Shown here one piece after another: positions 8,067 to 17,438 of a DNA stretch of 64,000 bases (the stretch's first letter is position 1; each line of letters begins with the position of its first letter). A program made the position numbers and the translations under genes. Source of the DNA: Celeribacter baekdonensis (GTDB lineage Bacteria > Pseudomonadota > Alphaproteobacteria > Rhodobacterales > Rhodobacteraceae); the NCBI RefSeq assembly GCF_900102315.1, contig NZ_FNBL01000019.1, forward strand, positions 1 to 64,000, read 5' to 3'. A model generated the notes under the pieces. The model worked only from the letters and a program-made list of their open reading frames with translations. It did not search any database and was not told where the DNA came from.

Positions 8067-9147
8067 GTGACACCGTCTCCGCATAAGGGGCAGAGGCGAC
8101 AAGGGTGCCGTCCTCAGCAAACAGATAAATCCGCGATGTATCGAGATAGACGGGCAGCTTTTGACCCGGCTTCAGATCGCGCACACCATGGATCAAACCG
8201 ACCCATTTCGCGTCAAAATGCGACAGATGCACAAAAGTTTCCGAGCCGGTAAGTTCCATCACGCCAAGCGTCGCATCAAAACCAAGCTTGCCGTCGCCCG
8301 GCTCCAACGAAAGGTGGTTGGGCCGGAACCCAAGCATATATTTGCCATCGGCGACATGTCCGCCCACCGCGGGAATGCTCTCTTCATGGCCAAAGTGCAT
8401 CAGATCGCCGCGTTTTTCCACATGCAGGAAATTCATCGGCGGATCGGAGAACACCCGTGCGGTCGTGGCATCCATCGGGTTGCGATAGACCTGTGCCGTC
8501 GGGCCGAATTGTGTCACCCGGCCTTCCCAAAGGGTCGCGCAATTGCCGCCCAGCAACAGGGCTTCTTCCGGCTCCGTGGTGGCATAGACAAAAATCGACC
8601 CGGATTCAGCAAAGATGCGCGGGATTTCGGCGCGCAACTCTTCGCGCAATTTGTAATCCAAGTTCGCCAAGGGTTCATCAAGCAACACCAGACCGGCGTT
8701 TTTGACCAAGGCCCGTGCCAAAGCACAGCGCTGTTGCTGGCCGCCCGAGAGTTCAAGCGGCTTGCGGTCCAGCATCGGGGTCAGTTGCATCAACTCCGCC
8801 GTCTTGCGCACGCGGCTGTCGATCTCTGCATGATCAAGCCCCATCAGCTTCATCGGCGAGGCAATGTTGTCGTAAACCGTCATCCCCGGATAATTGATGA
8901 ATTGCTGATAGACCATCGCGATTTTGCGATCCTGGACGCGTTGTCCGGTCACATCCTCACCGTTCCAGCGAATGCGCCCCTTGGTCGGCACATCGAGCCC
9001 CGCCATCAGGCGCATCAAGGTCGTTTTGCCCGACGAGGTTGGCCCCAACAGCACATTCATCGTGCCGTTTTCAAGCGCCAAATTGGTCGGATAGATAAAG
9101 GTCTTGCCGCCAGCAACATAGCTGACGTCATCGAGTTCAAGTGTCAT
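8059..9147 (-). CDS. glpS: Glycerol ABC transporter, ATP-binding protein
   Basis: The second ATPase of the importer, 362 residues. Walker A is LLGPTSSGKTTL, the signature is the full LSGGQQQRCALARAL and Walker B is LVLLDEPLANLD. The usual switch histidine (TH) is replaced in VYATTEPEEAL, so this site may be degenerate, complementing GlpT, which has the histidine but a weak signature. The start at 9147 overlaps the glpD stop (ATGA). Confidence 0.92.
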   Translation of the reverse strand: MTLELDDVSYVAGGKTFIYPTNLALENGTMNVLLGPTSSGKTTLMRLMAGLDVPTKGRIRWNGEDVTGQRVQDRKIAMVYQQFINYPGMTVYDNIASPMKLMGLDHAEIDSRVRKTAELMQLTPMLDRKPLELSGGQQQRCALARALVKNAGLVLLDEPLANLDYKLREELRAEIPRIFAESGSIFVYATTEPEEALLLGGNCATLWEGRVTQFGPTAQVYRNPMDATTARVFSDPPMNFLHVEKRGDLMHFGHEESIPAVGGHVADGKYMLGFRPNHLSLEPGDGKLGFDATLGVMELTGSETFVHLSHFDAKWVGLIHGVRDLKPGQKLPVYLDTSRIYLFAEDGTLVASAPYAETVSHG

Positions 9148-10727
9148 GCAATGTCCTTTGCGTGTGCGCGGCGCTCGGTCATGTAGGTTTCGAGGGCGCT
9201 GGCCTTTACGGTGCGCAGGCCCAATTTGCTGCGTCGCCACAGAACATCCTCTGCGGTACGGGCAAATTCGCGGTCCATAAGCCAATCGACTTCCGCTGCG
9301 GTCAATGTCGCGCCGAAATCCTGCCCAAGTTCCTCGGCGGTTTTGGCGTTGCCCAAGACATCGCGTGCCTCAGTGCCATAGGCACGGATGAGACGACGCG
9401 CCCAGCGATCATCAAGGAAGGGATAGGTTTGGCGCAGATCGGTGATAAGGGGTTCGACCCCATCGACGGGAAAATCCCCACCGGGCATGGCAACCCCTGC
9501 GGTCCATGGGCCTTGCGCCACGTCCAGACGGGTGCCGATTTTCTCAAGCGCGCTTTCGGCGAGGCGGCGGTACGTTGTGATCTTGCCGCCAAAAATATGC
9601 AACGCCGGCGCGCCAGCACTGTCGTCGATCTTTAGCGTGTAATCACGCGTCGCCGCCGTCGCAGAACTCGCACCATCATCATAAAGCGGGCGCACACCGG
9701 AATAGGTCCAGACGATGTCCTCGTCGCGGATTGGCTCTTTCAAATAGGCGTTCACAAACTCAATCATGTAGCGCTTTTCTTCGGGGGTGCAGACCGGATT
9801 TTGCGACAGGTCGCTATGCTCATTGTCGGTGGTGCCGATCAGGGTGAAATCCGTCTCATAGGGGATCGCGAACATGATCCGCCCATCAGTGCCTTGGAAA
9901 AAATAGCATTTGTCGTGATCAAACAAACGCTTGGTGACGATATGGCTGCCACGCACAAGGCGAATATTGTCGGTGCTGTTGGAACCGATCTGTTGTCGTA
10001 GGATTTGACCGACCCATGGACCGCCCGCGTTGACGACCATACGGGCGCGCATGTCGTGCGTGTCTCCGGTTTCAACATCTTTGAGCGTCACGGTCCAGAT
10101 GCCACCCTCGGATCTGGCGGACACAACTTTGGTCCGGGGGAGAATTTTGGCACCCCGCGCCACCGCGTCGCGCGCGTTCAAAATCACAAGGCGTGAATCC
10201 TCGACCCAGCAATCGCTATATTCATAGGCTTTGGCAAAGAGGGGTTTGAGCGGTGCGCCTTCTGGCCCTTGCTTGAGATCAAGCGTTTTGGTGCCGGGGA
10301 GGATTTGTCGCCCACCCAACGTGTCGTACATCAACAACCCAAGCCGGATCAGCCAGGCGGGGCGACGCCCTTTCATCCACGGCATGAACAGGGACAGCAG
10401 TTTTGAGGTTGGCGTGTCGCTCTCAAACCGCATGTCCTTTTGGTACGGCAAGACAAACCGCATCGGCCAACTGATATGTGGCATCGCACGCAAAAGGGTT
10501 TCGCGTTCAATCAACGCCTCGCGGACCAAACGAAATTCGAAATACTCAAGATACCGCAACCCACCATGAAACAGTTTGGTCGAGGCGGAAGAGGTCGCAG
10601 AGGCCAGATCCGACATTTCGGCCAGCGTCACACTTAATCCGCGACCTGCGGCGTCACGGGCAATCCCACAGCCATTGATGCCGCCACCAATCACCAGCAA
10701 ATCGCAGATCTGCGCATTCTCGCTCAC
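9144..10727 (-). CDS. glpD: Aerobic glycerol-3-phosphate dehydrogenase
   Basis: FAD-dependent, membrane-associated oxidation of glycerol 3-phosphate to dihydroxyacetone phosphate with electrons to ubiquinone. It is 527 residues: FAD-binding motif VIGGGINGCGIARDAAGRG near residues 12-30, the STKLFHGGLRYLEYFEF signature, and a C-terminal domain ending near the lysine/arginine-rich terminus. The start is taken as GTG at 10727 because GGGAGG lies seven bases upstream and homologues begin there; longer upstream reading is promoter DNA. It is the first gene of the minus-strand glycerol operon, divergent from glpR. Confidence 0.95.
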   Translation of the reverse strand: MSENAQICDLLVIGGGINGCGIARDAAGRGLSVTLAEMSDLASATSSASTKLFHGGLRYLEYFEFRLVREALIERETLLRAMPHISWPMRFVLPYQKDMRFESDTPTSKLLSLFMPWMKGRRPAWLIRLGLLMYDTLGGRQILPGTKTLDLKQGPEGAPLKPLFAKAYEYSDCWVEDSRLVILNARDAVARGAKILPRTKVVSARSEGGIWTVTLKDVETGDTHDMRARMVVNAGGPWVGQILRQQIGSNSTDNIRLVRGSHIVTKRLFDHDKCYFFQGTDGRIMFAIPYETDFTLIGTTDNEHSDLSQNPVCTPEEKRYMIEFVNAYLKEPIRDEDIVWTYSGVRPLYDDGASSATAATRDYTLKIDDSAGAPALHIFGGKITTYRRLAESALEKIGTRLDVAQGPWTAGVAMPGGDFPVDGVEPLITDLRQTYPFLDDRWARRLIRAYGTEARDVLGNAKTAEELGQDFGATLTAAEVDWLMDREFARTAEDVLWRRSKLGLRTVKASALETYMTERRAHAKDIA

Positions 10728-11018
10728 GTTGGATCCTCCCAAACCCTGATGACAGCACTGTGACAAAGCCGCGCCCAAAAGAAAACATATATTTTCGGTT
10801 TTTTTCGGTTTTTGTAAAAATTGCAAAAAACACCCTGAATTTGCTGAGAAAAAGAATTGAGAATTGCGCGTATTATCGTAGAAATGAGCAATAGACACAA
10901 AACCACGCAGAAACGAACATGGCCAAACCTGATTTCCATGGTCACTCATCCCCTCTGATTCCGCCGCATAGAACAGGTGCAAAGCAGGATCGCCTCACAC
11001 CAAACCGAAAGCCTCTTT
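10728..11018. promoter_or_regulatory. Divergent glpD/glpR control region with candidate GlpR operator
   Basis: An AT-rich stretch in otherwise GC-rich DNA. Positions 10791-10814 hold two direct copies of TTTTCGGTTT spaced 11 bases apart, about one helical turn. DeoR-type GlpR proteins commonly bind repeats built on TTTCG, so this is the best operator candidate. Homopolymer A and T tracts follow at 10815-10860. Assignment is inference from motif and location. Confidence 0.5.
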
Positions 11019-11798
11019 ATGTCGCAAAACATCCGCTTCCCTGAGATTCTAGATATTGCCCGACGGGACGGGAAAGTGACGGTCGAACATCTTGCGGAGC
11101 ATCTTGGCGTCACATTACAAACCATCCGCCGCGATCTGAGCGAATTGGCGAATGCCGGGAGGTTGGAGCGTGTTCACGGGGGCGCGGTGTTGCCATCGGG
11201 CACCGTCAACATCGCCTATCAAGAGCGGCGGCGGCTTAATGCGGGAGGAAAGATCGCCATGGCACAGGCCTGTGCCGCGATGATCCCCGAAAACTGTGCG
11301 ATTTTCCTCAACATAGGAACAAGTACGGAGGCTGTCGCGGCTGAGTTGCTACACCATCGCAATCTCATGGTTGTCACCAATAATATGAACGTGGCCAATA
11401 TTTTGACTCGAAACCCTGATTGTGAGGTGCTTGTGACCGGAGGATCACTGCGCCAATCCGACGGCGGGCTGATCGGGGACATCACAACCGCCGCGATCCG
11501 GCAATTCAAATTCGACATCGGCGTCATCGGGTGTTCCGCCATTGATCAAGACGGCGACATTTTGGACTTTGACCTGCGCGAAGTCGGCGTCAGTCAGACG
11601 ATCCTGCATCAGTCCCGCCGCACCATGTTGGTTGCGGATCACACCAAACTCAAACGTACGGCCCCTGCCCGGATCGCATCCCTTTCGGAGATCGACGACT
11701 TCTTTACCGACGCGCCGGTGCCTCGCCCTTTGGAAAACCTGTGTGCGATGTGGGCGACCCAAATACATGTGAGCCGGCTTGAACGTGAGATAGAATAG
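11019..11798 (+). CDS. glpR: DeoR-family glycerol regulon repressor
   Basis: A 259-residue repressor that normally responds to glycerol 3-phosphate. The N-terminal winged helix (residues 17-43, KVTVEHLAEHLGVTLQTIRRDL) is the DeoR signature, and the C-terminal sugar-phosphate-sensor domain includes NIGTSTEAVA and VTGGSLRQSDGGLIGD. It is divergent from glpD, so it most likely represses the glp operon and itself through the region between. ATG 11019 is preferred over an in-frame GTG at 10977 because the family begins with MSQN.RFPEIL. Confidence 0.92.
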   Translation: MSQNIRFPEILDIARRDGKVTVEHLAEHLGVTLQTIRRDLSELANAGRLERVHGGAVLPSGTVNIAYQERRRLNAGGKIAMAQACAAMIPENCAIFLNIGTSTEAVAAELLHHRNLMVVTNNMNVANILTRNPDCEVLVTGGSLRQSDGGLIGDITTAAIRQFKFDIGVIGCSAIDQDGDILDFDLREVGVSQTILHQSRRTMLVADHTKLKRTAPARIASLSEIDDFFTDAPVPRPLENLCAMWATQIHVSRLEREIE

Positions 11799-11886
11799 CC
11801 CCCTGCCCCACCGTCCACACATTTGGCCGTACATCGTTTCGGCAATGCGCCCAGTTCAAAATCGCCGCACCAGTGGGATTTGAGTC

Positions 11887-13179
11887 TCAAAACCGATCAA
11901 ACCGATAGGGGCTTGGGTCAATAATCGGTGAGACGCCCATCACCAAATCGGCGGCAAGTTGCCCCGCCGCAGGCGAAGTGCCAAACCCATGGCCTGAAAA
12001 ACCCGTGGCAAGCGTGAGCCCGTCAATCCCGTCGATCCCACCAATGACGGGTAGCGAATCCGGCGTGATATCCATCGTGCCGCCCCATTCTTCCTCGGAT
12101 TTGATCTCCGCGAAAGCTGGCCAGTAGGTTTTGATATTGGCGATCGCTTCGGCATTGATGCCCGCGTTCACGCGCGGGTCCATGGTGCGCAGTTTCTCGA
12201 ATGGCGAGATGCGATCAGGCGACCAGCGCCGCGCGAGTTTGAGATCTTCGATAAACTCCCGCCCCAAAGAAATACGCAACATGTTGCGCCCATGCTTGAA
12301 CATAGGCAGGTATTTCATCCCCAAAAGCGCATGATCAAGAACCAAAGGCGATCCCACCGCACCGCGTTGACAGACCGTAAAACCCCCATCCATCCGCTTG
12401 CGAAACGACATATCCGGCGTCCCCACGGCGATATGTGTCGGTCCCTCTATTGGCGCGGTGCGAATGGCGTAACACACCAAAGGCAAGGTCGGGAAAGAGA
12501 CGCCCATGTTGCCCAAGAATTTGCGGGACCAAAGCCCGGCCGCGAGGATCACATGATCGCAAGAGATTTCGCCCTTTTCCGTCCTCACACCGCTGACCTT
12601 CCCGGCTGAGCGGATCACTGTGCGCACCGCACAGTGGTCGACGATCACAGCCCCTTTGGCGACGGCGGCATTGGCAATGGCGATGGGGGCAATCGTCGGT
12701 TCGGCGTAGCCATCCGAGGGGGTGTAAATTCCCCCCGCCCAAGACGTCCCTCCTCCCGGAACCAGTTCCGCAATCTCTTGATCCGTCACCATCCGGCTGT
12801 CGAGGTTATACTCTGCAACCGAGGCAAGCCATGCGCGATGCATCTCCATTTCTGCCTCGGTTTTTGCGGCGAATAAAATACCCTCTTGACGATACCCCAC
12901 ATCCACACCCGTGCGCTGTGCCATCGTCGCCCAAAGCGCGTCCGAGGCCAGTGACATCGGCACATCTTTCGGCGCGCGCGATGTTTTACGAATCCAGCCC
13001 AAATTGCGCGAGGATTGTTCGCCCGCGACCCGGCCCTTTTCCAAAACGGTGACGGAAACCCCGCGCTCAGCGAGGGTCAAAGCCGCCGTCAACCCGACAA
13101 TCCCACCGCCGATGATCACAACAGAGGTGGTTTGGGGAGCCTCAGTGGCGGTTTGGACGGGGGCGGTTTTGGGGGCCAT
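11887..13179 (-). CDS. FAD-dependent amino-acid/amine oxidoreductase (DAO family)
   Basis: A 430-residue flavoprotein of the D-amino-acid oxidase/DadA superfamily. The Rossmann FAD motif VVIIGGGIVGLTAALTLAERG begins near residue 21, and a C-terminal FAD contact GFSGHGFGTSPAAGQLAADL lies near residue 400. The 20-residue Thr/Pro-rich N-terminal lead is not a signal peptide. The gene is followed upstream on the same strand by a RidA protein and an OCD-like enzyme, suggesting an oxidase that makes imines, a RidA that hydrolyses them, and a partner dehydrogenase. The substrate cannot be read from the sequence. Confidence 0.85.
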   Translation of the reverse strand: MAPKTAPVQTATEAPQTTSVVIIGGGIVGLTAALTLAERGVSVTVLEKGRVAGEQSSRNLGWIRKTSRAPKDVPMSLASDALWATMAQRTGVDVGYRQEGILFAAKTEAEMEMHRAWLASVAEYNLDSRMVTDQEIAELVPGGGTSWAGGIYTPSDGYAEPTIAPIAIANAAVAKGAVIVDHCAVRTVIRSAGKVSGVRTEKGEISCDHVILAAGLWSRKFLGNMGVSFPTLPLVCYAIRTAPIEGPTHIAVGTPDMSFRKRMDGGFTVCQRGAVGSPLVLDHALLGMKYLPMFKHGRNMLRISLGREFIEDLKLARRWSPDRISPFEKLRTMDPRVNAGINAEAIANIKTYWPAFAEIKSEEEWGGTMDITPDSLPVIGGIDGIDGLTLATGFSGHGFGTSPAAGQLAADLVMGVSPIIDPSPYRFDRF

Positions 13180-13212
13180 GGGGCAGTCCTTGAAAGAGGG
13201 GATGTGGAGCGA

Positions 13213-13635
13213 TCAAAGTGACGTGTCGATGTATGCGATCTCGGCTTTGGACGCGCCACGATAGGCGCTGACCTCGATCTCAACTTTGTAGACGGAGGAG
13301 CCAAGCGGCGGGCAGGTCACCGTGGTGGTTGGATCGACGCCGCGAAATTTTTCACCGAAAATCTCCATCACAGCGGGGGTGTCGCTGGGCGTTTGGATGA
13401 ACACGCGGGTGGAGATCACGTCCTCAAGCCCCGATCCCACCGCCTTGAGCGCATTTTCGATATTCTCAAACACCTGAAGCGTCTGTTCGCGCAGGTCTTC
13501 GGGGATTTCTTTGGTTTCCGGGTTGCGCCCGGCGGTGTTCGACACCGAAATCCAGTTGTCGACCATCACAATGCGGGAATAACTGCTGACCTGTTCCAGC
13601 TTTGCGCCAGTTTTGACTTTGACAATTTTTGTCAT
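13213..13635 (-). CDS. RidA (YjgF/UK114) family enamine/imine deaminase
   Basis: A 140-residue trimeric RidA-type protein. The conserved SNTAGRNPETKEIPEDLREQ region, the VISTRVFIQ strand (the family Arg that binds the carboxylate) and a C-terminal VEIEVSAYRG segment are visible. RidA proteins hydrolyse reactive imines formed by flavin oxidases or PLP enzymes, which suits its place between a DAO-type oxidase and an OCD-like enzyme. The start is ATG 13635 with a AAGAAAAAAC lead. Confidence 0.85.
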   Translation of the reverse strand: MTKIVKVKTGAKLEQVSSYSRIVMVDNWISVSNTAGRNPETKEIPEDLREQTLQVFENIENALKAVGSGLEDVISTRVFIQTPSDTPAVMEIFGEKFRGVDPTTTVTCPPLGSSVYKVEIEVSAYRGASKAEIAYIDTSL

Positions 13636-13668
13636 GTTTTTTCTTTCTGTTTCAAATGCATAATCGGA

Positions 13669-14808
13669 TCAACGCAGCACAGGTACGTCCCACAGGTTGA
13701 GTTTGGTGCCGATGCCTTTGGCGATTGCGGTGCGATATACGCGCGTGCCCCAGGCCACATCTTCGACCGGCATCCCGCCGACCGAAAGCATGATGATCTC
13801 TTCGTCATTTTGACGCCCCGGAGTGGCCCCCGCACAAATGTCACCCAAATCCTCAAGATCGTCATGGGTCATTTTGCCCTCATGGATCATATCCATGAAC
13901 CGCACGCCGATGACCGGAACGTGGACATGTGCGGGTTTTGGCAATTCTTCGAACCACGCCTCATAGAGGCCGATGTTGTCCATCACCTTGCGCACGTCTT
14001 TTTGCTCCATGCCCTCGTCAATTTCGCAGGACGCAGGCATCGACAGGAACGCACCGGGTTTGAGCCATTCGCGTTTGACAATCGGGTATTTCGACACGTC
14101 CCCGGTCTCGCCAGAGGCGCAGTAGGTCACAATGTCAGAACCACGCACGAGGGTTTCGATGTCGGTGACGATCTCGATATTGGTGATCTGCGGATAGGTC
14201 TCTTTGGTCCAAGAGATGAAACTGTCGAGGCTCTTTTGACCCCGGCCCTGAATTTTCAAAGTGTCGATACCCGGGCACGCCACCATGAAAGCCGCAAGGG
14301 AGGTCTTGCCCATTACGCCGGGGCCATAAACCGCCACCACTTTCGAGTCTTTGCGTGCCAAATGACGGGCGCCAACGCCCGGCACCGCACCCGTGCGGTA
14401 GGCCGATAACAGGTTGGCCGACATGATCGCCAGCGGCGCACCCGTGTCCGTATCGTTGAGCGTGAACATCAAAATGGAACGCGGCAGGCCCTTGTCCCGG
14501 TTGGCAATATTAGAGCCATACCATTTCACGCCCGTGGTGCCATATGTGCCACCAAGATAGGCCGGCATCGCCATGAAACGGCGATCCGCCGTGGGTTTTG
14601 GCATGTTCGGAAAGGGCGAATTTTCAGGGAAAACCACCATCGCGCCGTGGCTGTCATTGTTCGCGCCCGCCATGCGATAATCGCCTTTGTGCAGCAGCAC
14701 GAACATGTCTTCCATGGCATCCACGCAACCGGCCATATCGGTCACGCCAGCTTTGATCATGTCTTGTTCATTGAGGTAGATGAAATCAATTTTGGGCAAG
14801 TCTGTCAT
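13669..14808 (-). CDS. Ornithine cyclodeaminase / mu-crystallin family protein
   Basis: A 379-residue NAD(P)-binding enzyme. Key segments are the substrate lobe GVKWYGSNIANRDKGLPRS, the dinucleotide-binding turn VVAVYGPGVMGKTSLAAFM near residue 165, and YCASGETGDVSKYPIV. It belongs to the subgroup often labelled tyramine oxidase subunit B, for which activity is unclear. Start ATG at 14808 (MTDLPKIDF) follows AGAGAG; an upstream in-frame extension has no ribosome site. Probably first gene of a three-gene unit with ridA-like and DAO genes. Confidence 0.8.
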   Translation of the reverse strand: MTDLPKIDFIYLNEQDMIKAGVTDMAGCVDAMEDMFVLLHKGDYRMAGANNDSHGAMVVFPENSPFPNMPKPTADRRFMAMPAYLGGTYGTTGVKWYGSNIANRDKGLPRSILMFTLNDTDTGAPLAIMSANLLSAYRTGAVPGVGARHLARKDSKVVAVYGPGVMGKTSLAAFMVACPGIDTLKIQGRGQKSLDSFISWTKETYPQITNIEIVTDIETLVRGSDIVTYCASGETGDVSKYPIVKREWLKPGAFLSMPASCEIDEGMEQKDVRKVMDNIGLYEAWFEELPKPAHVHVPVIGVRFMDMIHEGKMTHDDLEDLGDICAGATPGRQNDEEIIMLSVGGMPVEDVAWGTRVYRTAIAKGIGTKLNLWDVPVLR

Positions 14809-15167
14809 GGGGCTCTCTTTTGGTCGCTGTGTCATGAGTCGCCATGGTTCCGAATGAACACGGGCGACGATCTGATGACCAGAAACGAGATTGTAGACTG
14901 GTTTGCCCATTGCGCGGCGCGTCATTTTTCCGATAGTTTACGCCATCCGAGCCTTATCCACACAATGCAGGGACATTTTCAATTTGGATGTCGCCAGTGC
15001 GGAAACCCTTTATCTTCAAGGATTCCAATCTCTGTGCGTGTTTTTCTAAGGTCTGCGCGAAATTTAAGCGCTTTGATGTCGTGGCGCATTTTCCATGGCA
15101 ACTTATTGCGAATCCCCGCGCGGCGCGCATGATCAGATTGCGCGCATGTCTCGCAAAACACACTTGG
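14809..15167. other. Intergenic region between OCD-like gene and araC-like gene
   Basis: No convincing coding frame, RNA or repeat. It must hold the promoter of the OCD-RidA-DAO unit (reading left) and the 3' end of the AraC gene. Nothing more specific could be supported. Confidence 0.4.
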
Positions 15168-16196
15168 TCATAGCGAGGACCCCGATGCCTTTACTTGGCG
15201 CGGCGAATGTTCGGACCATCTTTTATGGGCGCGCCAAAAGGCGGTGCCATCGGCGTATCCCAATGCCGTCGCAATGCGGCCAACACTTTGCGTGCCTTCC
15301 TGTAAGAGCATTTCGGCCCGAGTCCGCCGGATTTCATCAAGTAAAATCCGAACGCTCGTGCCCTCCTCCGCCAGCTTGCGCTGAAGGTTACGCGAGGACA
15401 GGCCCAGGGTTTCGGCCACCCGTTCAACGGACACGGGGCGCAACCCGAGAGACGAAGAGACGATGGAGCGCGTCGCCTCCGTGAGCGTGGATCGTCGCGG
15501 TGTTTTTTCAATCAAATCAGCGATGTGACGTTCCAACATAGACACCAGTGCGGTGTCTTCCGCACGGTAAATCTCCAACATCGGGCCACGATCCATCACC
15601 AGCCGGTTTGTCGCCTGACCATAAAGCACCGGGCACCCAAAATATCGGCGCAAAAACTGTGCGCTTTCTGGCTCCACATGTTCGAAATGAACCTGCTGAG
15701 GCGCCCAACGCCCAATGAAATTATCTCGGATCACCTGCGTGGTTGCGACAAGGGTGAATTCGGCGTCTTGCCTGCGGGGCCAGATGTGACCATCGACCAA
15801 ACGATAGGACCAAAACACATCATCGCCATTTTCAATGAGCGCAACTTCGGTGCCTGTTTGAAGCGACCGCGTGGACCGTACAATCCGATCAATTCCGACA
15901 TAAATTGACCGCGACAGGGACAAAAGGATGCCCATAGGACCAAGATCCCCGGCACGAATGTCGCTTCCGATCCGGGCTCCGATATGCTCATCCCCGGATA
16001 AAGCGGCGGCGCTTTCCATAAATCCCGCATATTCCATCACCGAAAGTCTGGCATAGGGATCCTTCAATATATCAAGGCTCATTCCATGTTTCGACAAAAG
16101 CGACTGAGTCGAAACGCCTCGCGCAATCAAACGATCAAGAACGGATCCAAGCACCGTACTGCGAATTGCTGCATGGCCGTGCGTCGCATCTGCCAT
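15168..16196 (-). CDS. AraC-family transcriptional regulator
   Basis: A 342-residue regulator. The N-terminal 200 residues are of the arabinose-binding-like domain seen in OruR/ArgR-type AraC proteins (LSVMEYAGFMESAAALSGDEHIG). The C-terminal tandem helix-turn-helix includes VSVERVAETLGLSSRNLQRK and SVGRIATALGYADGTAFWRA. It is divergent from the TTT transporter at 16413 and lies upstream of the OCD-RidA-DAO unit, so either could be its target. This subclass often controls amino-acid or amine catabolism, which would fit both. Confidence 0.88.
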   Translation of the reverse strand: MADATHGHAAIRSTVLGSVLDRLIARGVSTQSLLSKHGMSLDILKDPYARLSVMEYAGFMESAAALSGDEHIGARIGSDIRAGDLGPMGILLSLSRSIYVGIDRIVRSTRSLQTGTEVALIENGDDVFWSYRLVDGHIWPRRQDAEFTLVATTQVIRDNFIGRWAPQQVHFEHVEPESAQFLRRYFGCPVLYGQATNRLVMDRGPMLEIYRAEDTALVSMLERHIADLIEKTPRRSTLTEATRSIVSSSLGLRPVSVERVAETLGLSSRNLQRKLAEEGTSVRILLDEIRRTRAEMLLQEGTQSVGRIATALGYADGTAFWRAHKRWSEHSPRQVKASGSSL

Positions 16197-16412
16197 CTGT
16201 TTAAATTTCCATCTGTTTGGAAAAGGAACTTGCGCAAATTATCGCTTTTTTGGCGCGTTTTGCAATGGCGGAAAACTGGGTGGATGACATGTTTAGGGGG
16301 CAAAGTGAAACTGACCTCTGATGCTCTCCTAGACTCATTGGATGGCGGTACATTGCATATAAAAACAAATACCGGCTTACAAAGCCGCTGATACGCTCGA
16401 CAGGAGAGACAT
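16197..16412. promoter_or_regulatory. Divergent promoter region, araC-like / TTT transporter
   Basis: 216 bases between divergent starts. A TATAAAA box at about 16357 is a plausible -10 region for the transporter and a TTGCGCAA palindrome lies near 16231. CAGGAGAGAC at 16401-16410 is the ribosome site of the binding-protein gene. Operators could not be assigned. Confidence 0.45.
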
Positions 16413-17348
16413 ATGACCACGCTTTTGAAAATCGGCTCCGCCGCCGTGCTTGCCGCTATGCCTTTGGCAGCTTCTGCCGAATATCCCGAAAAACCCGTTG
16501 AGTTCGTCGTTCCCTTTCCACCCGGCGATTTGGAGGACATCCTGACCCGTATGATCGCCGACGAATTTCAGGCCACCTACGGAGTACCCGCGGCCGTGGT
16601 GAACAAACCCGGTGGTGGCGGTGGCCCGTTCCCCGGTGCGGTTGACGTGGCGTTGGCTCCGGCAGATGGTTACACTGTCGGCTCCTTCGTGATCGACGTG
16701 CCCATGGTCGGTCCATATATCGGCATCGGTCCGCTTGACCCCAACCCGTTTGAGCCTGTTGGTATTTTTCTCAGCTATCCGTTTGTTGTCGCCGCAGCGG
16801 GTGACGCGCCCTACACAACCATGGCAGAGCTTGCCGCCTACGCCAAAGATCACGACGTCGCTTTGGGCCATTTCGGCTCCGAAACAAGCCCGGCACGTCA
16901 CACGCTTGCCCTAGCAAAAGAGCTTGGCTTTTCCTACGCATCCGATGCGGCCTTCGATGCACTCGATTGCAACACACTCGCCTCTGGGGACGCCGATGTC
17001 ATCAACACCACACTGCAATTGATCCGTCCCTGTCTGGATGATCTCAACATTCTGATGTCGGTGACCAACAATCGCATTCCGCTTTTGCCGGATGTCCCAA
17101 CCGCCGGAGAGATCGCAGCGGATCTGCCGTTCTCCACATGGAATGGCCTGTTCGTGCACAAGGACACACCGCAAGTGGCCCGTGACAAAATCGCAGCCAT
17201 CGCAGAGAAAGTGATCCATTCTGATGCCGCAAAACAAATTGCCGCAGACACCGGCGCTGAAATCTATTGGCTCGACATTGAGGCGTCTGAAGCACAGATG
17301 CTCAAAGATACCGCAACGCTTCAACGGATCAGCGACTACATTGACTGA
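16413..17348 (+). CDS. tctC: Tripartite tricarboxylate transporter, substrate-binding protein
   Basis: A periplasmic TctC/Bug-type receptor of 311 residues. Its Sec signal MTTLLKIGSAAVLAAMPLAASA is followed by EYPEKPVEFVVPFPPGD, the typical Bug start, and the VVNKPGGGGGPFPGAVDVA loop that contacts the carboxylate ligand. Ligands of such proteins are diverse carboxylates, so the substrate is open. First gene of tctC-tctB-tctA. Confidence 0.9.
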   Translation: MTTLLKIGSAAVLAAMPLAASAEYPEKPVEFVVPFPPGDLEDILTRMIADEFQATYGVPAAVVNKPGGGGGPFPGAVDVALAPADGYTVGSFVIDVPMVGPYIGIGPLDPNPFEPVGIFLSYPFVVAAAGDAPYTTMAELAAYAKDHDVALGHFGSETSPARHTLALAKELGFSYASDAAFDALDCNTLASGDADVINTTLQLIRPCLDDLNILMSVTNNRIPLLPDVPTAGEIAADLPFSTWNGLFVHKDTPQVARDKIAAIAEKVIHSDAAKQIAADTGAEIYWLDIEASEAQMLKDTATLQRISDYID

Positions 17349-17438
17349 TCATGCGCCTGCGATGACATCACTGCTGTCATATACTGACGACGGGGCTGCT
17401 CGGGCCCCGTCTCTTCTTCTTGCCTCAGGAGCCACGCC

